Below are positions 17,253 through 25,503 of a DNA stretch of 29,957 nt, in pieces; within the stretch, counting starts at the first letter, position 1; each line of letters opens with the position of its first letter. The stretch is taken from positions 1 to 29,957 of the forward strand of contig JBLHGU010000042.1 of the NCBI GenBank assembly GCA_047615875.1. The letters run 5' to 3'. The notes under the pieces were generated by a model. That model did no database searches, was not told the DNA's origin, and was given only the letters and a program-made list of their open reading frames with translations. The position numbers were made by a program, and so were the translations under genes. The stretch is from JBLHGU01 sp047615875. Its GTDB lineage: Bacteria > Pseudomonadota > Gammaproteobacteria > Arenicellales > CAJQKF01.

Positions 17253-18170
17253 ATGAGTGATCAGAACCTGGAAACACTAATTGAATCAGCGCTGAAGGAA
17301 TACCGTCGGCATCGACGTTCAAAGTGGATTCTACAAGCAATATTTGTTTTATTGGTGGTAGGAGTATTGTCAATTCCGTTTCTCGATGAATATACCTATA
17401 AAACTCCAGAACACACTGCAATTGTGGATGTTTTTGGTGTGATAGGTATTGGATCAGATGCTTCGGCAGAACGAATAAATGAAGGTCTTCGAAACGCTTT
17501 TAAAGCTGAAGGAGTTAAGGGGATTGTTATCCGATTCAATACCCCTGGTGGAAGTCCTGTTCAATCTAGTCAAATAAATCGTGAAATCGATAGACTTCAA
17601 GAGGCGTACCCCGATATTCCAGTCTATGCTGTGGTCGATGAAATTTGCGCTTCAGGTGGCTACTACGTAGCAGTAGCCGCCGATAAAATATTTGTCGATC
17701 AAGCCAGCATTGTCGGGTCTATTGGTGTTCGAATGGATAGTTTCGGTTTTGTTGATGCAATGAAGAGCCTTGGTATTGAACGACGTTTATTCACCGCAGG
17801 TAATAATAAAGGCATATTAGATCCATTCTTGCCATTGGAGAATTTTGACGAAGGTTTTGCGACAAACATGTTAAACCAGGTGCACAATCAGTTTATCGAC
17901 GCGGTAAAACAGGGCAGAGGGGATAGGTTGGTTGATGACAAGGAGATTTTTAGCGGACTATTCTGGATAGGTGAGCAGGCGAAAAACATGGGGCTAGTTG
18001 ATGATTTTGGCAGTGTCGACTCTGTAGCAAGAGAAATCATAGGAACCGAAGTTACCATTAATTACACTCCGGGCAATGAACTTTTAGACCGCATCGGAAA
18101 GGAGTTTGGTGCCAGCGTGATGAGCAGGTTGATAGAGTTAACTGGACTGAATTCGATTCGAATGCACTAA
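17253..18170 (+). CDS. sppA: S49-family signal peptide peptidase (SppA/SohB type)
   Basis: Membrane-bound serine peptidase of family S49 that degrades signal peptides or membrane-protein fragments at the periplasmic face. One N-terminal membrane helix at about 25-43 anchors a single ClpP-like domain. Catalytic Ser134 lies in ICASGGYY and the Lys general base is Lys186 in FTAGNNKGILDPF; NTPGGSP at 96-102 forms part of the active site. At 305 residues it is the short form with one peptidase domain, not the 618-residue E. coli SppA. GGAA upstream of the ATG is a reasonable ribosome site. The stop overlaps the convergent yceF stop. Confidence 0.92.
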   Translation: MSDQNLETLIESALKEYRRHRRSKWILQAIFVLLVVGVLSIPFLDEYTYKTPEHTAIVDVFGVIGIGSDASAERINEGLRNAFKAEGVKGIVIRFNTPGGSPVQSSQINREIDRLQEAYPDIPVYAVVDEICASGGYYVAVAADKIFVDQASIVGSIGVRMDSFGFVDAMKSLGIERRLFTAGNNKGILDPFLPLENFDEGFATNMLNQVHNQFIDAVKQGRGDRLVDDKEIFSGLFWIGEQAKNMGLVDDFGSVDSVAREIIGTEVTINYTPGNELLDRIGKEFGASVMSRLIELTGLNSIRMH

Positions 18171-18742
18171 AACAGTGATACACCTTCCTGTCGTAACATT
18201 TTGCATAAACTAATTAGAGGCAAGCCAATTAACGCATTGGGATCGTCGCCAGAAAGCTTTTCAATTAGGCTAATGCCCACACCCTCGCATTTTAAACTAC
18301 CACAGCAATCATAGGGCTTTTCATAGTTAAGGTAAGCTTCAATACGATTTCGGGTTAATACTTGAAACGTTACCGAATATGGCTCGACATTGAGTTGTAT
18401 ATGGTTGTTCCTGCTATTTAGAAGGGCCAGTCCTGTGTACAAGTAGATGGTCCGTCCAGATGATCCAAGAAGTTGGCCAACGGCATCTTCATGATCAACT
18501 GGCTTGCCAATAATACGACCATCTAGCACTGCGACTTGATCAGATCCAATAATCAAACTTTCTGTATACCGCATAGCGACTGTTCGAGCCTTTCGTTCGG
18601 CTAATCGTGTAACTAATTCGACTGGAAGCTCATCGATGTAGGGTGTTTCATCTATATCAGGACTCATGCATTCGAAGCCCAATCCCAGCCGCTCTAATAA
18701 ACTTTTACGATATGGTGAAGACGAAGCCAATATAATGTTCAT
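18167..18742 (-). CDS. yceF: Maf/YceF nucleotide pyrophosphatase (7-methyl-GTP type)
   Basis: Cytoplasmic house-cleaning enzyme of the Maf family. The YceF branch hydrolyses 7-methyl-GTP in E. coli. Family motifs visible are the N-terminal LASSSPYRKSLLERL, DETP at 31-34, KA(R), the catalytic SDQV with GKP, and YTGLALL. The C-terminal block (GSLKCEGVGISLIEKLSGDDPNALIGLPL) is that of YceF rather than of the dTTPase YhdE. The 191-residue length fits. Its gene is convergent with sppA, the two coding ends overlapping by 4 bases, and divergent from rpmF. In most relatives yceF is followed on the other side by yceD; that gene is missing here. Confidence 0.94.
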   Translation of the reverse strand: MNIILASSSPYRKSLLERLGLGFECMSPDIDETPYIDELPVELVTRLAERKARTVAMRYTESLIIGSDQVAVLDGRIIGKPVDHEDAVGQLLGSSGRTIYLYTGLALLNSRNNHIQLNVEPYSVTFQVLTRNRIEAYLNYEKPYDCCGSLKCEGVGISLIEKLSGDDPNALIGLPLISLCKMLRQEGVSLF

Positions 18743-18847
18743 AAATGTTCTAAAATAACTCTGGTGGTTGGTCAGGCAATATAGTGATGCCGAGAAGCAG
18801 ATTCAAATGATCATGAATTTTAGTTAGACCCATAATATCAAGCACTT

Positions 18848-18876
18848 TTGACAAGTCCGGAGCATATCTATATGAT
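18848..18876 (+). promoter_or_regulatory. Near-consensus sigma70 promoter for rpmF-plsX-fab
   Basis: Perfect -35 TTGACA at 18848-18853, a 17-base spacer and -10 TATGAT at 18871-18876, one mismatch from consensus. The start of transcription would fall near 18884, leaving a leader of about 100 bases before the rpmF ATG. It sits in the spacer between divergent yceF and rpmF. Confidence 0.75.
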
Positions 18877-18982
18877 TCGCCGGTTTTTCAGGCGTCACAA
18901 TTTTTGCCGGGCTTAACTTGTTCGTTCAAAATTCGCAATTATCATCAATTATTCAAGTAGATAGAACCTAAGGAAATTTTAA

Positions 18983-19174
18983 ATGGCTGTTCAAAAGAGT
19001 CGCAAAACCCCTTCAAAACGAGGCATGCGTCGTTCCCACGACGCGCTTGGCATTCCCACATTGTCGATTGATGCCACTTCGGGTGAATTACATCGTCGTC
19101 ACCATGTTAGCGCAGATGGCTACTATCGTGGCGTAAAAGTGATTGAAGACAAAGAAACTGATACCGAGGAATAA
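18983..19174 (+). CDS. rpmF: 50S ribosomal protein L32
   Basis: Small basic protein of the large ribosomal subunit. The start MAVQKSRKTPSKRGMRRSHDAL is the classic gammaproteobacterial L32 sequence, followed by LSIDATSGELHRRHHVSADGYYRG. It lacks the zinc cysteines found in some L32 proteins, as usual for this group. Length 63 residues, with a slightly extended acidic C-terminus (KETDTEE). A GGAA ribosome site lies just before the ATG. First gene of the rpmF-plsX-fab run. Confidence 0.97.
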   Translation: MAVQKSRKTPSKRGMRRSHDALGIPTLSIDATSGELHRRHHVSADGYYRGVKVIEDKETDTEE

Positions 19175-19208
19175 GCACATATCCTACTCCTGACGTTCTG
19201 GTCCGTCC

Positions 19209-20207
19209 TTGTCGATTTCAATTGCAATTGATGTTATGGGTGGCGACCATGGGTTGGAAGTCACAATTCCTGCTGCGCTGAAAGTTCTTGAGCAAAACGC
19301 GGATGTTCGGCTTATCCTGGTTGGCCCTGAGGATCGGATTCAATCCCATTTGGGCCGTTATCAGCAGGATGATAATCTGCGGATTCATCATGCTAGCCAA
19401 GTCGTGGAGATGGATGAGTCAGCGGCAAAGGCCTTACGTGGCAAGAAGGATTCCTCCATGCGGGTTGCCATTAATTTGGTAAAGGATGGTGAAGCAGAGG
19501 CCTGTGTCAGCGCCGGCAATACCGGTGCTCTGATGGCTACGGCCCGATTTGTGCTAAAAACACTGCCGAATATTGATCGTCCGGCGATTTGCTCAGCGTT
19601 GCCAAGAGCTAACGGACACGTACATGTTCTTGACCTGGGCGCGAATGTAAATGTGCCCGCTGAAATGCTCTATCAATTTGGTGTGATGGGTACTACTCTG
19701 GTAGCGGCGTTGGAAAATCGCACCAGGCCGACAGTCGGCCTGCTAAATATTGGTGCGGAAGATATCAAAGGTGGTGATTTGCTGAAAAAGGCCGCTGAAT
19801 TATTTAAATCCAGCGATCTGAATTACTGCGGTTTCGTCGAAGGCGATGATATTTTCAATGGCACTGTAGATGTTGTTGTTTGTGATGGATTTTCTGGGAA
19901 TGTGGCATTAAAAACAGGTGAGGGGCTGGCGCAAATGATGACCGGAATATTGCGTGAGGAATTTGGCCGTAACTGGCTTACTCGCGCCGCAGGCCTGATG
20001 TCGATGCCAGTGCTAAATTCTTTAAAGAAAAGAGTCGATCACCGAAGATACAACGGTGCGTCACTGGTAGGGTTGCGTGGACTGGTTGTGAAGAGCCATG
20101 GCAGCACTGATATTGTCGGGTTCGCCAAAGCAATAGAAGTGGCTATTGCGGAAGCCCGTGGTGATATGGTGGCACACCTGCAGCAAGAACTTGAAAAACT
20201 TCATTAA
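19209..20207 (+). CDS. plsX: Phosphate acyltransferase PlsX
   Basis: Converts acyl-ACP to acyl phosphate for phospholipid synthesis, a peripheral membrane enzyme. The start region ISIAIDVMGGDHG is diagnostic, followed by ACVSAGNTGALMA, RPAICSALP, LDLGANV, LLNIGAEDIKG, and GFSGNVALKTGEG. Length 332 residues fits. Translation appears to begin at TTG (19209) because the conserved residues begin immediately after it and no upstream in-frame ATG is available in the 34-base gap after rpmF. Regulation is probably with rpmF from the promoter at 18848. Confidence 0.95.
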   Translation: MSISIAIDVMGGDHGLEVTIPAALKVLEQNADVRLILVGPEDRIQSHLGRYQQDDNLRIHHASQVVEMDESAAKALRGKKDSSMRVAINLVKDGEAEACVSAGNTGALMATARFVLKTLPNIDRPAICSALPRANGHVHVLDLGANVNVPAEMLYQFGVMGTTLVAALENRTRPTVGLLNIGAEDIKGGDLLKKAAELFKSSDLNYCGFVEGDDIFNGTVDVVVCDGFSGNVALKTGEGLAQMMTGILREEFGRNWLTRAAGLMSMPVLNSLKKRVDHRRYNGASLVGLRGLVVKSHGSTDIVGFAKAIEVAIAEARGDMVAHLQQELEKLH

Positions 20208-20225
20208 CGTCGGTTAAAAATAATA

Positions 20226-21191
20226 ATGATTGGAACAATATCAGGCGTAGGCTCATATCTGCCTGAGAACAAACTGACGAATCGAGACATGGAGTCAATA
20301 GTTGACACCACTGACGAGTGGATACGGACCCGCACTGGGATCGAGTGCAGATCTATCGCGGCCAAGGATGAATTTACCAGTGATCTCGCTTATAACGCTG
20401 CCGTCAGAGCCATAGATTCCGCTGGAATAGATAAAAACCAGATTGATTTGATTATTATTGCTACTACCACACCGGATCATGTTTTCCCGAGCACCGCCAC
20501 TCTGGTGCAAAATCGCCTTGGCCTGCGTGGTTGTCCGGCATTCGACATCCAGGCAGTTTGTGCCGGATTTATCTATGCACTGGATGTAGTTGACAAGTAT
20601 ATTCGGGCTGGCGCGTGTAAATGTGCTTTGGTTATAGGCGCGGAGACATTCTCCAGGATTGTAGATTGGAGCGATCGAAGTACTTGTGTACTATTTGGTG
20701 ATGGTGCAGGGGCTATGATTGTAGAAGCTGGTGAGCAACCAGGCTTCCTCTCATCCCACATTCATGCTGATGGAAGCTATAAAGAGTTGCTATGGGTTCC
20801 AGTTGGCGTATCAACAGCTAATGCCGAACTAGAACTTGGCAAGGCATTTACCCGCATGAAAGGTAATGAAGTGTTTCGTTGGGCAGTCACTGCAATGAGC
20901 GATATTGCGTTAGAGGCACTTCAACATAACGGACTTACTGTCGATGATATTGACTGGTTAATTCCACATCAAGCTAATGTTAGAATAATTCAGGCCATTG
21001 GCAAACGAATTCGAATAGATGCTGACAAGGTTATTATCACTGTTAGAAAGCATGGAAATACCTCTGCGGCGTCGATTCCACTGGCTTTCGATTCGGCTGT
21101 TGCAGATGGTCGAATCAAGCGAGGGAATACAGTATTACTGGAAGGGTTCGGTGGTGGTTTCACCTGGGGCGCCTGTTTACTAAAATATTGA
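20226..21191 (+). CDS. fabH: Beta-ketoacyl-ACP synthase III (FabH)
   Basis: Starts fatty-acid chains by condensing acetyl-CoA with malonyl-ACP. Thiolase-fold enzyme of 321 residues with the FabH catalytic triad Cys112 (IQAVCAGFIY), His248 (IPHQANVRI) and Asn278 (KHGNTSAAS). DEWIRTRTGIECR near residue 30 and EGFGGGFTWGA at the end are typical. It follows plsX by 18 bases. The next gene is fabG; fabD, which normally lies between them, is absent. Confidence 0.96.
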   Translation: MIGTISGVGSYLPENKLTNRDMESIVDTTDEWIRTRTGIECRSIAAKDEFTSDLAYNAAVRAIDSAGIDKNQIDLIIIATTTPDHVFPSTATLVQNRLGLRGCPAFDIQAVCAGFIYALDVVDKYIRAGACKCALVIGAETFSRIVDWSDRSTCVLFGDGAGAMIVEAGEQPGFLSSHIHADGSYKELLWVPVGVSTANAELELGKAFTRMKGNEVFRWAVTAMSDIALEALQHNGLTVDDIDWLIPHQANVRIIQAIGKRIRIDADKVIITVRKHGNTSAASIPLAFDSAVADGRIKRGNTVLLEGFGGGFTWGACLLKY

Positions 21192-21201
21192 AGAACTAAT
21201 T

Positions 21202-21945
21202 ATGCAACTACAGAAAAATATCTGCCTGGTGACCGGTGCCAGTCGAGGAATTGGCAAGTCAATTGCTTTAGCTCTCGGCAATGCCGGAGGGACTGTTTTT
21301 GGTACCGCTACCAGCTCTTCCGGGGCTGAGTCTATTAGCGAGTATTTGGCCGCAAGTAATATTGAAGGCGCCGGACTCAAGCTCAACGTCACGGATAATG
21401 AGAGTATTGATGAAGTTGTTAAGGAGATAACAAATCGCGTTGGAGCACCTGAAATTCTCGTAAATAACGCTGGGATCATCCGTGATAATCTTCTATTACG
21501 AATGAAAGAAGACGACTGGGATGCAATTCTCGATACCAACTTAAAGTCTATTTACCGAGTAGTTAAGGCTTGTATTCGACCGATGACTAAAGCACGTTTC
21601 GGTCGGATTATTAATATTAGCTCAGTGGTTGGAAGCACCGGGAATGCCGGGCAAGCAAACTATGCAGCGGCAAAAGCCGGAATGATTGGCTTCACAAAAT
21701 CGCTCGCTATCGAGCTTGCAGCACGCAATATCCACGTAAATGCGGTTGCGCCTGGATTTATTGCGACAGATATGACGGAGGGATTATCCGATGTACAAAA
21801 AGATAAGCTACTAGGCAATATTCCAGTGGGTCGATTAGGCACCCCTGAAGATATTGCTCAGTCTGTCTTGTTTCTCGTTTCTCCGGCCGCAGATTACATA
21901 ACGGGACAAACGTTACATGTAAATGGCGGCATGTACATGAACTAA
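21202..21945 (+). CDS. fabG: 3-oxoacyl-ACP reductase FabG
   Basis: NADPH-dependent reductase of the elongation cycle, short-chain dehydrogenase fold. Cofactor motif TGASRGIGKSIA at 11-22, NNAG at 88-91 and the catalytic residues Asn113, Ser141 (ISSVVG), Tyr154 and Lys158 (QANYAAAKAG). The end, GQTLHVNGGMYM, matches FabG. 247 residues is normal. It sits 10 bases after fabH, consistent with one transcript. Confidence 0.96.
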   Translation: MQLQKNICLVTGASRGIGKSIALALGNAGGTVFGTATSSSGAESISEYLAASNIEGAGLKLNVTDNESIDEVVKEITNRVGAPEILVNNAGIIRDNLLLRMKEDDWDAILDTNLKSIYRVVKACIRPMTKARFGRIINISSVVGSTGNAGQANYAAAKAGMIGFTKSLAIELAARNIHVNAVAPGFIATDMTEGLSDVQKDKLLGNIPVGRLGTPEDIAQSVLFLVSPAADYITGQTLHVNGGMYMN

Positions 21946-22198
21946 TTTAACAAATGACAGGCTCAGTTATGACAATTGTCTCTTGTTGTTTCTAAATAGA
22001 TTTTATATTTACTTGTTTTATTTAATTTTTTAACCATTTGTACTCAGACATCCTGGCAATCATATTTGGTGGACTTGCTGGAGCGATTAGTGTTAACTTT
22101 GCGCTCCGTTGAATGAGGCTTCTAGCCCAAGTTCGAAAAATTACAGATTGCCCGGAAGCCGGGGTCGAAATTCATCCTTATCGGAGGACTATTTCCTA
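21946..22198. other. AT-rich leader region upstream of acpP
   Basis: A 253-base interval between fabG and acpP. It contains a perfect 10-base palindrome GACAATTGTC at 21971-21980 and a T-rich stretch (21998-22035). acpP is normally expressed far above the other fab genes, so a dedicated promoter is expected here, but I see no convincing -35/-10 pair. Confidence 0.35.
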
Positions 22199-22438
22199 AT
22201 GAGCAGCATTGAAGAACGCGTTACCAAAATCGTCGTGGAACAACTTGGCGTAAGCGAAGATCAAGTGACCGCAGACGCTTCTTTTGTCGATGACCTGGGT
22301 GCCGATTCTCTGGACACCGTTGAATTGGTCATGGCGTTGGAAGAAGAGTTTGATACAGAAATTCCAGATGACGAAGCCGAGAAGATTACAACGGTGAAAC
22401 AGGCTATTATTTTTATCCAGACTAACGCCAGCGTTTAA
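22199..22438 (+). CDS. acpP: Acyl carrier protein
   Basis: Small acidic carrier of growing acyl chains. The phosphopantetheine attachment site is Ser37 in DDLGADSLDTVEL. Homology begins at MSSIEERVTKIVVEQL, so I place the start at ATG 22199, preceded by GGAGG-like cggaggac; the open frame extends 30 codons further upstream without family support. The 79-residue length and charge fit. Lies between fabG and fabF with a terminator downstream. Confidence 0.97.
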   Translation: MSSIEERVTKIVVEQLGVSEDQVTADASFVDDLGADSLDTVELVMALEEEFDTEIPDDEAEKITTVKQAIIFIQTNASV

Positions 22439-22513
22439 TCTAAGCGAATTTTGTAGCTAGTTGATTTGTCACTAGCATGTGCCATCAAGGCCTGGCCAGA
22501 AGATTGAATAATC

Positions 22514-22547
22514 CGCCGCCGTATCGACTAAGAACGGCGGCGTTTTT
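22514..22547 (+). terminator. Rho-independent terminator after acpP
   Basis: A 9-bp GC-rich inverted repeat (22514-22522 with 22534-22542) with an 11-base loop is followed by TTTTT. It lies 76 bases after acpP and 16 bases before fabF, so it would separate or attenuate transcription between acpP and fabF. Confidence 0.88.
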
Positions 22548-22562
22548 ATTGCGTAGGAAAAA

Positions 22563-23801
22563 ATGAGTAAACGTCGTGTAGTAGTTACCGGTCTGGGCAT
22601 GATTACCCCGATTGGAAATAATTGTGAGACCTCCTGGACCAACATGCTTGCTGGTCACAATGGTATTGCTCCAATAAGCCTTTTTGATGCCACCGGTTTC
22701 CCTGTGACCATTGCTGGCGAAGTGAAAAACTTTTCCCCACAGGATTTTTTATCGGTAAAGGATTTACGCAGGATGGATCGCTTTATCCAATTAGGAATGG
22801 TTGCGGGTATTGAAGCGATCAAAGATTCTGGTCTGGAATTTGAAGGCGAACTAGCCCTTAATAGTGGGGTGTATATTGGCGCTGGAATAGGCGGCTTAAC
22901 CAGTATTGAGAGTACGACTGAGTCCTTTCTTAGCAGAGGACACAAGCGCGTATCGCCATTTTATATTCCAATGAGCATCATAAATATGGTTTCTGGCAAC
23001 CTTTCCATACTTTATGGAATGAAAGGACCTAATTTGTCGATGGTTACAGCATGTTCTACAGGTACCCACGCCATTGGTGAAGCCGCTAGATTAATAGAAT
23101 ACGGTGATGCTGACGTAATGGTCAGTGGTGGTACAGAATCTGCGGTAACTGCTACTTCTATTGCCGGTTTTGGTAACGCCAAAGCCCTCAGTCGCAACAA
23201 TGACGATCCGGCGAATGCCAGCCGCCCCTGGGACACTGGACGTGATGGATTTGTCTTAGGGGAAGGGGCAGGCGTGCTAGTGCTAGAAGAAATGGAACAT
23301 GCTAAACGTCGTGGAGCGCGTATATATGCAGAATTGGCTGGTTTTGGCATGAGTGGCGACGCTCATCATATGACCCAACCAGCACCCGGCGGTGAAGGAG
23401 CTGCTCGGTGCATGGTATCTGCACTTCGTAATGCCGGAGCTAACATCGAACAGGTTCAATACGTAAATGCCCACGGCACCTCTACGCCATTAGGAGATGT
23501 CGCAGAAACTATGGCTGTTAGGAGAACGTTTGGTAGTCACGCTGACAAGCTTGCAGTCAGCTCTATAAAATCTATGATAGGACACCTACTAGGTGCAGCT
23601 GGTGGTGTTGAAGCGGTTGCTACAGCATTGTCTATTCATCAGCAAAAGATTCCACCTACAATCAACCTCCATAATCAGGATCCCGAGTGTGATCTGGACT
23701 GTGTGCCCCATACCGCACGGGATCTAGATATTTCCTACGCACTTTCCAATTCCTTTGGTTTTGGTGGTACAAATGGCACCTTGGTATTTAAAAAAGTCTA
23801 A
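22563..23801 (+). CDS. fabF: Beta-ketoacyl-ACP synthase II (FabF)
   Basis: Elongating condensing enzyme of fatty-acid synthesis. Catalytic Cys164 in TACSTGTHAIG, His304 in NAHGTSTPLGD and His341 in SMIGHLLGAAG form the KAS II Cys-His-His triad; the C-terminus SNSFGFGGTNG is typical. Length 412 residues. The start MSKRRVVVTGLGMITPIG matches the family. It begins directly after the acpP terminator, and its 3' end overlaps the start of mltG. Confidence 0.96.
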   Translation: MSKRRVVVTGLGMITPIGNNCETSWTNMLAGHNGIAPISLFDATGFPVTIAGEVKNFSPQDFLSVKDLRRMDRFIQLGMVAGIEAIKDSGLEFEGELALNSGVYIGAGIGGLTSIESTTESFLSRGHKRVSPFYIPMSIINMVSGNLSILYGMKGPNLSMVTACSTGTHAIGEAARLIEYGDADVMVSGGTESAVTATSIAGFGNAKALSRNNDDPANASRPWDTGRDGFVLGEGAGVLVLEEMEHAKRRGARIYAELAGFGMSGDAHHMTQPAPGGEGAARCMVSALRNAGANIEQVQYVNAHGTSTPLGDVAETMAVRRTFGSHADKLAVSSIKSMIGHLLGAAGGVEAVATALSIHQQKIPPTINLHNQDPECDLDCVPHTARDLDISYALSNSFGFGGTNGTLVFKKV

Positions 23802-24852
23802 AACTAATTTGCGCTCTTTGTCCACCCGATATCAGGGTGGTCGGGTTGTCTGGATTATTCTTCTATGTGCTTTTCTTGGCGCAAGTTTGGTGGTTGGTAC
23901 AACATTTGTTTATGTTAGCCAAACTCTCGAAACACCATTAAACCCTGGTGAAAGTGTTTATGTCATTAAACGCGGCCAATCACTTAAATCCTTTTTAAAG
24001 GACCTGAAAGGAAAAGGTGTCATTGAAGAAATCTACAGCCCAATGGTTTATGCCTACTGGAAAGGGTTAACGACTCGGGTTAAGGCAGGGCAATATCAGT
24101 TCAAGAATGGTCTTAATCAAATTCAGTTATTGGACAAGATTGTTGCCGGTTCGGTGCTGGAGTATCAACTTCGTTTTATAGAAGGCTGGACTTTTCGACA
24201 GGTTATAAAGCATCTATCAACCTCCGAACACCTGAAAATATCTTTGACCGGGCATAGCAATAAAGAAATTATGTCACTACTGGGCAAGCCTAACGAGCAC
24301 CCAGAAGGCAGATTTTTTCCTGACACCTATAGTTTCACTCTGGGTGAGTCTGATATTGATATCCTCCGACGAGCCTATGAGGCAATGCAAGTCATACTTG
24401 AACAGGAATGGCAGAAACGCAGTGATGAAGCACGAGTGGCAACACCCTATGAAGCCCTTATTCTAGCGTCGATTATTGAAAAAGAAACAGGGTTGGCTGA
24501 AGAGCGGACACTAATATCAGGCGTATTCACAAACAGATTGAATAAAAAGATGCGTCTGCAAACAGACCCCACAGTAATTTATGGACTAGGCGATAGTTTT
24601 AATGGCAATTTGAAACGTAAGCATTTGAAAGCTGATACTGAATACAACACCTACACTAGACATGGCTTACCGCCAACACCTATTGCTATGCCCGGTCGAG
24701 AGGCCATAAACGCTGCCCTTCAGCCAGAAGCCACGAAAGCAATATTTTTCGTGTCACGTGGTGACGGTTCTCACAAATTTTCCGAAACTCTGGAGCAACA
24801 TAATGATGCTGTACGCAAATTTCAGTTGCGACGGAAAAAGAAAAAATCCTGA
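23773..24852 (+). CDS. mltG: Endolytic murein transglycosylase MltG
   Basis: Inner-membrane lytic transglycosylase thought to end nascent glycan strands. One N-terminal membrane helix (RVVWIILLCAFLGASLVVG), a LysM-like subdomain (VYVIKRGQSLKSFLKDL), then the YceG catalytic domain with the key Glu in ASIIEKETGLAEER and the motif RLQTDPTVIYGLG, ending in FFVSRGDGSHKFSETLEQHN. The start is uncertain: ATG 23773 lies inside fabF (29-base overlap); TTG codons at 23809 and 23818 would begin after the fabF stop. The pabC gene often found between fabF and mltG is absent. Confidence 0.94.
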   Translation: MAPWYLKKSKTNLRSLSTRYQGGRVVWIILLCAFLGASLVVGTTFVYVSQTLETPLNPGESVYVIKRGQSLKSFLKDLKGKGVIEEIYSPMVYAYWKGLTTRVKAGQYQFKNGLNQIQLLDKIVAGSVLEYQLRFIEGWTFRQVIKHLSTSEHLKISLTGHSNKEIMSLLGKPNEHPEGRFFPDTYSFTLGESDIDILRRAYEAMQVILEQEWQKRSDEARVATPYEALILASIIEKETGLAEERTLISGVFTNRLNKKMRLQTDPTVIYGLGDSFNGNLKRKHLKADTEYNTYTRHGLPPTPIAMPGREAINAALQPEATKAIFFVSRGDGSHKFSETLEQHNDAVRKFQLRRKKKKS

Positions 24853-24855
24853 TAA

Positions 24856-25503
24856 ATGAAAACTGGGCTATTCATCACTATCGAGGGCACCGACGGTGCC
24901 GGTAAAAGCACTCAGGTTGAATGCTTAAAAAACACGCTAGCGAATAATCAAATTGAATTCGTATTGACACGCGAACCTGGGGGAAGCCCCCTGGGAGAAG
25001 CACTTCGTGATTTACTACTTCAGCGTGAAAACATTAACATCTCCGTTAAAGCACAACTTCTAATGATGTTTGCAGCACGTGCTCAACACCTCGAAGAAAT
25101 TATTATTCCAACGCTGCAGCAGGGCAAGTGGGTAATTTGCGATCGTTTTACTGATGCCACTTACGCGTATCAAGGCGGGGCAGGGGGGCTTGGTCTAGAC
25201 GCCGTTGGAACAATTGAGCAATGGACTCAGGATGACCTGCGCCCGGATCTCACGCTACTTCTGGATATTCCGGTTGAAACGGGAATGGCCAGAACAGAGG
25301 GCAGAGGAGAATCTAAGGATCGTTTTGAAAAACAAGGTATTGAGTTTAAGAAAAAGATCCGAGAAACCTATCTGGAGTTGGCAAATCGTTTCCCTCACAG
25401 AATTCAACGTATAGATGCAACTAGTTCTATTGAACAAGTTTCGGGTCAAATTACGAATCTGATCACCAGTAAGATTGGAGAATGGAATTGTATCCCTGGT
25501 TAG
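24856..25503 (+). CDS. tmk: Thymidylate kinase
   Basis: Phosphorylates dTMP to dTDP. P-loop GTDGAGKST at 11-19, TREPGGSPLGEALRDLLL at about 39-56, DRFTDATYAYQGGAGG around 97-112, and a LID-like region EGRGESKDRFE. The 215-residue length fits. The start lies 3 bases after mltG and the 3' end overlaps holB by 22 bases, as is common for this gene pair. Confidence 0.96.
   Translation: MKTGLFITIEGTDGAGKSTQVECLKNTLANNQIEFVLTREPGGSPLGEALRDLLLQRENINISVKAQLLMMFAARAQHLEEIIIPTLQQGKWVICDRFTDATYAYQGGAGGLGLDAVGTIEQWTQDDLRPDLTLLLDIPVETGMARTEGRGESKDRFEKQGIEFKKKIRETYLELANRFPHRIQRIDATSSIEQVSGQITNLITSKIGEWNCIPG

Noticed and set aside
22109..22198. 30-codon N-terminal extension of acpP
   Set aside because: Acyl carrier proteins begin at the MSSIEERV position, which has its own ribosome site; the extension is an open frame by chance.
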